Positions 1 through 6,114 of a stretch of DNA of 6,514 nucleotides are shown piece after piece (the first letter of the stretch is position 1; each line of letters starts with the position of its first letter). A program made the translations under genes and the position numbers. This DNA is from Spirochaetota bacterium (lineage in GTDB: Bacteria > Spirochaetota > Spirochaetia > Treponematales > UBA12059): the NCBI GenBank assembly GCA_022709445.1, contig JAKLIU010000116.1:1-6514 (forward strand). The letters run 5' to 3'. Below the pieces are notes generated by a model, which saw only the letters and a list, made by a program, of their open reading frames with translations, had not been told where the DNA came from and did no database searches.

Positions 1-2010
1 GATTTTTCCCCGCAGCCCGACCGGCGTTGGCGCTTTTCCCAGGAAGTATGGGTCGAACAGCTGGACGGCGACGCCGCGCTGGTCATGAACCCGGTCAACG
101 GTCTCAGCCGCGGCAACCTGGGCCTGCTCCTCGGGGACCTGGAGCTGTCGGGAACCATCCGCATCCCGTACTGGGAGAGCGACGACCAGTGGGCCGGCGT
201 CCAGTGGGCTGTACCCGAGGCAGACGGCACCGCGCTCATCCACGGGGGCTATTTCTTCAATATACGTCCCGACGGCATGGCGGCCCTGTACAAAGGCCCG
301 TTGAGCCTGCGCCCGGCGCCGGTGCTCACCTGCCAGACCGGCTTTGACCCCAAGGCCGGCATACCGTTCACCGTACGAATGGAAGGCAGCCTCATGACGG
401 TCAGCCTCGACGGCAAACCCTGCCTGATACTCGACGACCCGACCTACGCCTGCGGTTTCGCCGGGCTCCTTGCCTACTCCGTGCAGGCAACCAGGGCGGC
501 GTTCGACGACATCAGGCTCAAGGCGGAAAGCTGGCCCCTGCCCGAACAGGCCCTGGCGCGGGGCGCTCCCGCGGAACCGATGGAGCCGGGCCGGCTCGAA
601 TCCCATGGCGCGGGGGACGCGGCCTTCAGCCTGGCCTACGTGCCGCCGGTCGCCTCGTACACGTCGGGCGACGACAGCTCGGTGGGAACCTTCCGCTCGG
701 CGGCGCTCTTGGGCACCACCGAGGTACCCTACTGGCTCTACCGGCGAGTCCGCGACTGGGCGACGGATCCGGCCCGGGGTTCGGCGGCATACACCATAGC
801 CGCGCGCGGCCAGAGCGGCGGCCAGGGAACGGGCCAGCCCGTTGCCGGACCGGACGCGGATACGCAGCCGGTGACCATGGTGTCCTGGCGGGACGCCGCG
901 GTATGGTGCAATGCCCTGACCGAATACCTGAATGCCACGGAAGGGACCTCCTACCTGCCCGTGTACTACGCCGATCCGCTGTACACGCGGCCGCTCAGGC
1001 GATCGCTCGCCGCCGAAACGAGCGAGCCCGAACCAGGCAGCGCCGACTACCCGTACATCCTGGCCGACTTCCCGGGCAACACCTCCCCGACCCGTTGCGC
1101 CGCCGACGGTTTCAGGCTGCCCACCAGCCTCGAGTGGTCGGTAGCCGCCCGCTGGATCAAGGACGGCAACGCCGACGGCGACATCCTGGATCCGGGTGAA
1201 TACACCCCGGGTTCCTGGGCCAGCGGAGCGCGCGGCCCCGTCGGCGATGCCGCGGCCACGGCTGCCGTCGCCGTGGGCAAGCCGCCATCCGGAGTCGGGT
1301 CCACCCGACGCGTCGCCTCCAGGCAAGCCAACGCGCTGGGGCTTTACGACATGAGCGGCAACGTGTGGGAATGGTGCCAGGACGGCGATCCGTTCGCCAA
1401 GAGACCCTACCGCACATCGCGCGGCGGCTCGTGGAACGACGAGGGCAACCTCCTGAGCGTCAGCTACGTGAACTCGCCCACCCTGCGCTACACCAATTCC
1501 TGGGTGGGCTTCCGCGTGGCACGCACTCCGGCGCGGGCTTTCTTCGCCCCTCCGGCCGGCACCAACCTCATCTACAACGGCGATTTCCAGCACAGGGGCT
1601 CGTGGTATGCGTGGTTCGATCCCGCCGCGTCGGAAGGCAGCTCTGACCTGACGGGAAAAGAAGCCTACCTGGAAGTGCGTCGCGGAGGCCATGTCAGCCT
1701 TGGCTATACGGGCGTGTTCCGGCTGGAGAAAGGAGTCCGCTACGAACTGAGCTTCACCTACTCGGGCTCCAAAGGACTTCCGGTCATCGCCGACATCAAC
1801 GAGATGGGCAAGGACAGCGACGCCGACGGCAATATCTGGTCGTCATACCACAGCACCACGGTCACCTGTTCGACGCTGGCCCAGCGCCATACGTTCCGGT
1901 TCAGGGCGGAGAAATCCAACGACTGGATGCGGGTGGTGTTCTACCTGAACGACGCGTCCGGCACCTGGCTGCGGATCGACGACGTGGAACTGAGGGTACT
2001 GCCGGACTGA
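1..2010 (+). CDS. SUMF1/FGE-like protein with N-terminal concanavalin-like and C-terminal CBM-like domains (5' partial)
   Basis: The reading frame is open from base 1, so the true start lies upstream; 669 residues are visible. Numbering here is from the Met codon at 85, which is probably internal because a beta-sandwich is already under way before it. Residues up to about 145 look like a concanavalin/DUF1080-type jelly roll, ending in the typical AAFDDIRL strand. Residues about 180-480 are an SUMF1 (formylglycine-generating-enzyme) domain: LGTTEVPYWLY, PVTMVSWRDAAVWCN, DGFRLPTSLEW, GLYDMSGNVWEWCQDG, RGGSW and VGFRVAR. Residues about 493-641 (NLIYNGDF to LRIDDVEL) resemble a CBM4/9-type carbohydrate-binding sandwich. 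By eye, the two oxidase cysteines of true FGE fall on Asp452 and Leu457, so sulfatase activation is unlikely. A surface glycan-binding or scaffolding role is inference. The domain calls are firm; the function is unknown. Confidence 0.9.
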   Translation, partial: DFSPQPDRRWRFSQEVWVEQLDGDAALVMNPVNGLSRGNLGLLLGDLELSGTIRIPYWESDDQWAGVQWAVPEADGTALIHGGYFFNIRPDGMAALYKGPLSLRPAPVLTCQTGFDPKAGIPFTVRMEGSLMTVSLDGKPCLILDDPTYACGFAGLLAYSVQATRAAFDDIRLKAESWPLPEQALARGAPAEPMEPGRLESHGAGDAAFSLAYVPPVASYTSGDDSSVGTFRSAALLGTTEVPYWLYRRVRDWATDPARGSAAYTIAARGQSGGQGTGQPVAGPDADTQPVTMVSWRDAAVWCNALTEYLNATEGTSYLPVYYADPLYTRPLRRSLAAETSEPEPGSADYPYILADFPGNTSPTRCAADGFRLPTSLEWSVAARWIKDGNADGDILDPGEYTPGSWASGARGPVGDAAATAAVAVGKPPSGVGSTRRVASRQANALGLYDMSGNVWEWCQDGDPFAKRPYRTSRGGSWNDEGNLLSVSYVNSPTLRYTNSWVGFRVARTPARAFFAPPAGTNLIYNGDFQHRGSWYAWFDPAASEGSSDLTGKEAYLEVRRGGHVSLGYTGVFRLEKGVRYELSFTYSGSKGLPVIADINEMGKDSDADGNIWSSYHSTTVTCSTLAQRHTFRFRAEKSNDWMRVVFYLNDASGTWLRIDDVELRVLPD

Positions 2011-2013
2011 ATG

Positions 2014-2094
2014 GGTTCGAGTCCGCGATGCCAAAAAGAAAAAGGCGAGGTCGTGAACGACCTCGCCTTATTTCGGGCATCGCGGACTCGAACC
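2014..2094. repeat. Perfect 19-bp inverted repeat of the tRNA-Pro 3' end, flanking the terminator
   Basis: Bases 2014-2032 on the plus strand (GGTTCGAGTCCGCGATGCC) are identical to the T-arm and 3' acceptor part of the minus-strand tRNA-Pro gene, which lies at 2076-2094. The two arms face each other across the 12-bp terminator stem at 2042-2069. The inner spacers are 9 bp on the left (A-rich) and 6 bp on the right. The whole 81-bp block is therefore a nested near-palindrome. The left arm starts 3 bp after the TGA of the preceding gene. The repeat is read directly from the sequence; its origin and role are unknown. Confidence 0.95.
2033..2073 (-). terminator. Rho-independent terminator of tRNA-Pro, possibly bidirectional
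   Basis: A perfect 12-bp stem (2042-2053 pairing with 2058-2069) closes a 4-base loop, TGAA on the plus strand and TTCA on the minus strand. Reading on the minus strand it is followed by TTTTTCTTTTT, the complement of 2033-2043, a strong U-tract. This places termination about 30-40 nt beyond the tRNA 3' end. On the plus strand the stem is followed only by a short T-rich stretch (2068-2073), so it could also stop transcription of the upstream SUMF1-like gene, but less strongly. Confidence 0.9.
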
Positions 2095-2146
2095 GCGGAC
2101 CCCGAGTCCCCCAGACTCGTACGCTAACCACCTGCGCTAATGCCCG
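2073..2146 (-). tRNA. tRNA-Pro, anticodon GGG
   Basis: The minus strand folds into a complete cloverleaf of 74 nt. The acceptor stem CGGGCAT pairs with ATGCCCG. U8 and A9 are followed by a 4-bp D-stem (GCGC/GCGT) with a 9-nt loop containing GG. The anticodon stem CGAGT/ACTCG carries the loop CTGGGGG, giving anticodon GGG at 2110-2112 with G37, as usual for proline tRNAs. The variable loop is 5 nt, and the T-stem CGCGG/CCGCG carries loop TTCGAGT. The first base C and discriminator A also fit tRNA-Pro. CCA is not encoded: the bases after the discriminator are AAT, so CCA must be added by nucleotidyltransferase. Position 38 is G rather than the usual A, so C32 could pair with G38. It decodes CCC, and CCU by wobble. 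Confidence 0.96.
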
Positions 2147-2149
2147 GTT

Positions 2150-2164
2150 GCGCCGGAACGGCGC
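2150..2164 (-). other. Short hairpin in the tRNA-Pro 5' leader
   Basis: Bases 2150-2155 (GCGCCG) pair perfectly with 2159-2164 (CGGCGC) across a 3-base loop. From the predicted start point near 2164, the hairpin would fill almost the whole leader transcript and end 3 nt before the mature tRNA 5' end. It may shape pre-tRNA folding or RNase P access, which is inference. In sequence this GC-rich, a 6-bp stem can also occur by chance. Confidence 0.5.
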
Positions 2165-2170
2165 GGGGCG

Positions 2171-2200
2171 ATACTAGCACGGGGGATGAAACCGTGTCAA
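2171..2200 (-). promoter_or_regulatory. Sigma-70-type promoter of tRNA-Pro
   Basis: On the minus strand a perfect -35 box TTGACA (2195-2200) is followed after 18 bp by a -10 box TAGTAT (2171-2176, 4 of 6 consensus bases). The expected start point is near 2164, giving a leader of about 18 nt before the tRNA. The match is notable in such GC-rich DNA and lies where a tRNA promoter is needed. Confidence 0.75.
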
Positions 2201-2209
2201 CGAAGCCGG

Positions 2210-2238
2210 TTGCCGGGGCGGTGAGGGGAAGATATACT
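2210..2238 (+). promoter_or_regulatory. Sigma-70-type promoter of the YARHG gene
   Basis: A -35-like box TTGCCG (2210-2215) and a -10 box TATACT (2233-2238, 5 of 6 consensus bases) are separated by 17 bp. The predicted start point, about 7 bases past the -10 box, falls at or very near the ATG at 2245, so the mRNA would have almost no leader. The -35 box starts 10 bp from the -35 box of the divergent tRNA promoter, so the two promoters stand back to back and may affect each other. Confidence 0.55.
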
Positions 2239-2244
2239 CGGAAC

Positions 2245-2973
2245 ATGAACATGAAACCGGGTGCGTCATGGGTCCTTCTCCTTCTCGCGCTGTCCGTACC
2301 GGCGGTCCCTGCGCTCGCGCAGGAGGTCCTTCCGGGCTACACGGGCATCTACAACAACCCGGACGTGGACATCTTCGATTTCCTGACCGTGCCGCAGGAG
2401 CGGATAGGGCAGCAGCGCAACGAGATCTACGCGCGCTACGGCCGCCCCTTCGTGACCGAGACGTACAGAGCCTTCTTCTCCACAAAACCCTGGTACCGCG
2501 AAAAGCCGGCGTTCACCGAAGCCTGGCTGACCCCGCGCGAGCGGGAGCTGGCCCAGGGGCTCCTGCGCCTGGAGAAACCGGCCATGGCCCCGAGCCAGTA
2601 CCGCCAAGCCCTGCTCTCGCTGGGCCAGTTCCAGCTCGATGAATCCAGGACGCTCCTGCTGCTGGGTGAGGGCTTTGGCCTGGTCGTCTCGGCCACTTCC
2701 CGGGGATACTCCTACGGCGGTTCATACGGCGGCTACGATGACTCCTACGGGGGATACTACGGCAGCCCGTACGGTGGGTACGGTGACGGTTACGGCTTCC
2801 AGGAGGAAACCGTCAGCTGGACGACGGTCGGCGACTGGCTGGTGATCTCCCGGAACATCGCCGGCGGATACGTCATCCTCCAGGCCACGCTCCCCGACCT
2901 GCGGACCGGGCTCTGCGGCACGATCTACCGCCGGGACGACGCCCTCGACCTGGCGACCAAGCTGGGCCTGTAG
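2245..2973 (+). CDS. Exported YARHG-domain protein with Gly/Tyr-rich insertion
   Basis: The product is 242 residues from the ATG at 2245. The frame stays open further upstream, but that stretch covers the tRNA promoter and gives no sensible protein. An in-frame ATG at 2251 is an alternative start. Residues 1-25 form a Sec signal peptide: a Lys, then WVLLLLALSVPAVPA, with probable cleavage after ALA. Residues about 56-110 match the YARHG domain: RNEIYARYGRPF, then YRAFFSTKPWY, then LTPRERELAQ. Residues 153-184 are a low-complexity Tyr/Gly stretch with repeated YGG units. Residues 185-242 look globular (SWTTVGDWLVISR). No lipobox Cys is present, so it is probably periplasmic, surface-exposed or secreted. 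The biochemical role of YARHG domains is poorly known, and no function is assigned. Confidence 0.88.
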   Translation: MNMKPGASWVLLLLALSVPAVPALAQEVLPGYTGIYNNPDVDIFDFLTVPQERIGQQRNEIYARYGRPFVTETYRAFFSTKPWYREKPAFTEAWLTPRERELAQGLLRLEKPAMAPSQYRQALLSLGQFQLDESRTLLLLGEGFGLVVSATSRGYSYGGSYGGYDDSYGGYYGSPYGGYGDGYGFQEETVSWTTVGDWLVISRNIAGGYVILQATLPDLRTGLCGTIYRRDDALDLATKLGL

Positions 2974-2981
2974 GGCATCCC

Positions 2982-4619
2982 ATGGCGCGTGGGCGACCCG
3001 CCGCGCTGGAGGCGATAATCGCGGGGGCGGCTTGCCTGGCTCTGGGCCTGCTCCGCTTCCTGGCCGACCTGCCCGACCCGTGGGCGCCTTCCATGGATTC
3101 CCTGTACTACGCCCTGCAGACCCAATCCGTCATGGCCTTCGGGGAAGGTTTTTTCGCGGACCCGTCCCCCGTCGCCCCGCTGGCGGCTGCCCTCTCCGGC
3201 GTTTCGGGCATGCCTGTCCTCGCTTCGCTGGCTGTCCTGGCGGGGATCTTCGCCGCTGGCTCGGCCGCCGGGCTGATCCTTTCCTGCGTCGGGCTGTCCC
3301 GGCTCCTGTCCCCCGACGACGGCGGTCCGCCCGGGCGCTCCGCGTCCTTCGCGCTTCCGGCGGCCCTGGCCCTGCTGGCAGTCGCCGGCCGGGCCCAGTC
3401 CTACCTGGCCAGGGAATTCCTCAAGAACTCCCTGGGGCAGGCGCTCTTCCTCCTGGGGCTGGGCCTGCTCTTGGCCGCGGCGGTCCGCGCGCGCGAAGGC
3501 GCCGGGATCCGGACGGCTGTCCTCCCGCGAGCGGCCGCGGCCATTGCCTTGATCACGGGTGCGGGACTGGTCCACCGTCTGTACGCCGGCCTTGCGGCAG
3601 TCTGCGCGGTCGGGGCGGCAGCGGGCTACGCCCTGTCCCGCCTGACCGCCGGGAAACGGGGAGCGGAGCCATCCGGCCGGCCGTACGCCCCGTGGCTCTC
3701 GCGCGCCGCGGTCCCTGCGACCGCGCTCGCCGCCATCGGCCTGATCGCGGCCCTGCTGGCGGGAAGCGCCACGAGGGAACTGGGAGGGGATTCGCGCGGC
3801 CTGGTCCGCTTCGCCATCGTCGCCAGGGCGGCCATTCCCGCCATGGAAAAATGGGAACACGCGATCGCCTTCCTGTCCCTGGTCCTGTGGATTCCGGCGG
3901 CGGCCGCGGTCCTTCGGCGGGCGCATCCGGGAGGGAAGCGGGCAGTCGCGGCCATCGCGGCCCTGGCCGCCGCTCACGCGGCCTGCGTGCTGCCGCTGAC
4001 GGGCTTTGGCTGGGACCTGCTCTCCTACCGGCTGATGCTCGCCGCACCGCCCTTCGCCGCACTGGCTGCCGCGGCCCTGTTTGCCGTGCTTCCCGCCCGG
4101 CCGCGAAACTTGGCAGGGCCCCTGGTGTCCGTCCCGGCCCTGGCGCTGGCCGCGTGGCTCGCCGCCGGCTCGTCCGCAGCCCTGGAACCCAGGCGCCCTC
4201 CCTACGGGCTGTTCGCCGCGGATCTGGCGGGCCTGCGCGATGCGGTGCCGGCCGGCTGGTCGGTTTTGGCGGCGCGGGGCCTGGCGGGCTTCATCTGGTA
4301 CGAGCTGGGCGTGCCGTCGGAGAACTTCGAGCCCGCCGCGGACTCCCCGAGAAAGTACGCCCGGCTGGCCTGGGGCACCGGTCCGGCCATGTACCGGGAC
4401 GACGATGGCCCGGACGGTTCGCCTCCCCTCCGCTTCGGCCCCTGGACCCTGGTCGCGGAGACGGCCTGGGACCGGCTCCGTGCCGCGCGCCCCAACCTGC
4501 TGGCGGTCCGGGGCGGGAGGAACGACCTTCCCGCGCGTCCGGCTGATTCCCCGGCGCCCCGTTACGGGCTCTTCGACCTGCCCCTGCCCAGGAAGAGCGC
4601 GGACGCGAACCTGCGGTAG
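2982..4619 (+). CDS. Polytopic membrane protein, possibly a GT-C-type glycosyltransferase
   Basis: The product is 545 residues, starting 8 bp after the YARHG stop, with a weak AGGG upstream of the ATG. The two genes are probably co-transcribed. Hydrophobic helices are visible at about residues 8-29, 66-110 (two), 122-137, 152-170, 181-221 (two), 242-261, 292-314, 320-338, 350-371 and 378-400, followed by a soluble domain at about 401-545. The loop after the first helix has SMDSLYYALQTQSV and then GEGFFADPSP. An acidic residue there, with nearby Tyr and DP, recalls GT-C enzymes that take sugar from polyprenyl-phosphate donors. YRLMLAAPPFAALAAAALFA at 349-368 also recalls an R-x-x-x-x-x-P segment of that superfamily. 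These are resemblances by eye, so a plain membrane protein of unknown function remains possible. The 3' end overlaps the convergent sugar transferase gene by 58 bp. Confidence 0.85.
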   Translation: MARGRPAALEAIIAGAACLALGLLRFLADLPDPWAPSMDSLYYALQTQSVMAFGEGFFADPSPVAPLAAALSGVSGMPVLASLAVLAGIFAAGSAAGLILSCVGLSRLLSPDDGGPPGRSASFALPAALALLAVAGRAQSYLAREFLKNSLGQALFLLGLGLLLAAAVRAREGAGIRTAVLPRAAAAIALITGAGLVHRLYAGLAAVCAVGAAAGYALSRLTAGKRGAEPSGRPYAPWLSRAAVPATALAAIGLIAALLAGSATRELGGDSRGLVRFAIVARAAIPAMEKWEHAIAFLSLVLWIPAAAAVLRRAHPGGKRAVAAIAALAAAHAACVLPLTGFGWDLLSYRLMLAAPPFAALAAAALFAVLPARPRNLAGPLVSVPALALAAWLAAGSSAALEPRRPPYGLFAADLAGLRDAVPAGWSVLAARGLAGFIWYELGVPSENFEPAADSPRKYARLAWGTGPAMYRDDDGPDGSPPLRFGPWTLVAETAWDRLRAARPNLLAVRGGRNDLPARPADSPAPRYGLFDLPLPRKSADANLR

Positions 4620-5236
4620 CGCCCTGCCCCGGGCGGCTCGCCCGGCGCGCTCCCGACCGGCGCCCTGCGCCCCGACAGCCGCAGGGCCAGGCGCAGGGTG
4701 CGTGCCAGCAGGGAACACCAGGCAGCGGGCGAGCGGGAAGCGCACCAGGCTTCGTCCAGCCGGAACTGCCGCTCGCTGGAGATGCTCCCCCGGACGGCCA
4801 GCTCCAGCTGCGCGGGCCCCGTCCATCCGGGACGGACGGTGGACCGCAGGGGACCGGGTACGGACTCGTAGCTGGCCCGGATGGACGGCACCAGGGGACG
4901 CGGCCCCACCAGGGACATGGAGCCGGTCAGCACCAGGACCAGTTCCGGGAGCTCGTCCAGGTGCGTGCGCCGCATGAAGGCGCAAGCCCGTCCCGCGCAG
5001 GCGCCGGCGAGGTAGGACGGGGCAAGGGGCGCGTCCCCGGGCATGGTCCTGACCTTGACGTGCGTGAAGCGGCGGCCGCCCCGGCCTTCCCGGCGCGATG
5101 CGAAGAGCGGGAAGGCCCGCGTCTCTGCAGCCGAGAGGACGAGGCCCGCCGCCAGGAGCGGCCAGGCCAGGAGGAGTCCAGCGGCGACGGCGCAGAGGTC
5201 CAGGCAGCGGATCAGGGCGTCCCCGGGCCGCCTCAT
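4562..5236 (-). CDS. Bacterial sugar transferase (polyprenyl-phosphate phosphoglycosyltransferase)
   Basis: The product is 224 residues. Family PF02397 moves a sugar phosphate from a nucleotide sugar to undecaprenyl phosphate, starting capsule, O-antigen, exopolysaccharide or protein-glycan assembly at the inner membrane. Visible are a single N-terminal re-entrant hydrophobic helix with the breaking Pro (LLLAWP, residues 21-26), KVRTM at 61-65, RRTHLDELPEL at 89-99 with the catalytic pair Asp94-Glu95, SMSLVGPRP at 106-114 and RPGWTGPAQ at 135-143. This is the minimal PglC-like form, without the extra N-terminal helices of WbaP/WcaJ. Two usually conserved positions differ: Asn in the LxNVL segment is Leu101, and Asp in GDMS is Ser106. 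After about residue 190 comes an extra Gly/Pro/Arg-rich tail. The start ATG overlaps the racemase stop (ATGA), indicating translational coupling. The sugar donor cannot be told from sequence. Confidence 0.92.
   Translation of the reverse strand: MRRPGDALIRCLDLCAVAAGLLLAWPLLAAGLVLSAAETRAFPLFASRREGRGGRRFTHVKVRTMPGDAPLAPSYLAGACAGRACAFMRRTHLDELPELVLVLTGSMSLVGPRPLVPSIRASYESVPGPLRSTVRPGWTGPAQLELAVRGSISSERQFRLDEAWCASRSPAAWCSLLARTLRLALRLSGRRAPVGSAPGEPPGAGRYRRFASALFLGRGRSKSP
4629..4645. terminator. Candidate GC hairpin just past the membrane-protein gene
   Basis: CCGGGCG (4629-4635) pairs perfectly with CGCCCGG (4639-4645) across a GCT loop, starting 9 bp after the TAG at 4617-4619. There is no T-tract on either strand, and the hairpin lies inside the coding tail of the convergent sugar transferase gene. 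It could pause transcription or protect the mRNA 3' end, but such hairpins arise easily in GC-rich coding DNA. Confidence 0.25.
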
Positions 5237-6114
5237 TCCAGGTCCGCCGGCGACCGCCTGAAGCGCAGGGCCGTCCCGAAGGCGGCCAGGGCGGCTTCGG
5301 CCGAGGCCCCGGGATCGCCGGTGGTGTAGGCATGGACGGTCACGGAGGCAGTCCGTCCCGCGGCGGGCGGGAGCGCGTCGTCCCCGATGCCCAGGGAAGC
5401 GAGCACGGAAGCGGCCAGCGGGGCCGCGGGATCGAAGATGTCCGCACCGGGCAGGAGCGACCGGAAGACGCCCGCGGCCGCCGGATAGTGGGTGCAGGCC
5501 AGGACCAGGGTGCCGATGCGCGGCGTGCCGTCCGGACTCGCGAAGGGCCGGCAGGCCTTCCAGGCGGCCGTGCGGAACTCCCCGGTTCCCTGGAGCCCGC
5601 GCTCGATCAGGGCGCTGAGGGGCTGGGCGATGCGCGCGAGCACGGCATGGCCCGACTCGCGCAGGGGCCGCGACCAGGCTCCCGAGCGTATGGTCCTGGC
5701 GCCGCCGGCCACGCCAACCGCGAGCCCTCCGCCGCCGGAGCCGAGCCGGTCCAGCACGGCCTTCACTCCCGGCCTGATGATGTCGAACACCCCGATGCCC
5801 CTGATCTCCGCCCGCTCCAGGTCGGGAACCGCCACGCTCATGGCGTTGCAGGCCACGGCCAGGCGAGTCACTCCCGCCTCCCGCAGCGCCCGCACGATGA
5901 GCCGGAGGCGCCGCACCAGGCCGGGGCGGGACACCAGTCCGTACGGGGTGAAACCTGAGTCTGACAGGTACAGGAGCTCCTTCCCCGCGGCCGCCAGCCC
6001 GGGCGACGCAAGGAGTCGCGCCAGCGTGCCCGTGCCGCCTATGCCCCAGTCCAGGACGGCGATCCGCCCGGGCGCGGCTACAGGCGGCGGCTCGAGGCCC
6101 GGGAAGGCGGCCAT
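5233..6114 (-). CDS. murI: Glutamate racemase family protein (MurI-like)
   Basis: The product is 293 residues. MurI makes D-glutamate for peptidoglycan precursors in the cytoplasm. The start is the ATG at 6114, which shares its A with the upstream stop (TGATG). A longer open frame back to 6261 lies inside the upstream gene and has no family resemblance. Motifs: IAVLDWGIGG at 18-27, YLSDSGFTPYG at 49-59, VACNAMS at 87-93 with catalytic Cys89, GVFDIIRPGVKAV around 108-120, GARTIRSGAW around 138-147, and ACTHYP at 206-211 with catalytic Cys207. Both cysteines of the two-base mechanism are present. Two substrate-contacting positions are unusual: the family's DSG is D-W-G (Trp23) and CNT is C-N-A (Ala91). 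The family is firm; activity on glutamate rather than another amino acid is less sure. The stop overlaps the sugar transferase start by 4 bp. Confidence 0.88.
   Translation of the reverse strand: MAAFPGLEPPPVAAPGRIAVLDWGIGGTGTLARLLASPGLAAAGKELLYLSDSGFTPYGLVSRPGLVRRLRLIVRALREAGVTRLAVACNAMSVAVPDLERAEIRGIGVFDIIRPGVKAVLDRLGSGGGGLAVGVAGGARTIRSGAWSRPLRESGHAVLARIAQPLSALIERGLQGTGEFRTAAWKACRPFASPDGTPRIGTLVLACTHYPAAAGVFRSLLPGADIFDPAAPLAASVLASLGIGDDALPPAAGRTASVTVHAYTTGDPGASAEAALAAFGTALRFRRSPADLE

Noticed and set aside
2014..2094. tRNA attachment-site pair (attL/attR) of an integrated element
   Set aside because: The copies are inverted and only 43 bp apart, with no integrase or cargo between them. Classic tRNA-end attachment duplicates are direct repeats bounding an element.
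2011..2127. 38-codon ORF starting with ATG right after the SUMF1-like stop
   Set aside because: It runs through the terminator hairpin and antisense to the tRNA. It has no ribosome-binding site of its own and no protein-like features.
2140..2244. Longer N-terminus of the YARHG protein, starting at 2140
   Set aside because: It would begin inside the tRNA gene, run through both promoters and put 35 unrelated residues before a complete signal peptide.
3032..4546. 504-codon plus-strand open frame in a second frame of the membrane-protein gene
   Set aside because: The composition is Arg/Gly/Pro-rich without any motif, whereas the 2982 frame gives clear membrane helices.
2925..5333. 802-codon minus-strand open frame across the membrane-protein and sugar transferase genes
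   Set aside because: It is a frame shadow in GC-rich DNA. The translation is Gly/Arg/Gln/Pro-rich with no recognisable domain and is antisense to clear hydrophobic helices. At its right end it overlaps the well-supported sugar transferase in another frame.
5098..5958. 286-codon plus-strand open frame opposite the racemase gene
   Set aside because: It is antisense to a gene with full MurI motifs and has only low-complexity Gly/Arg content.
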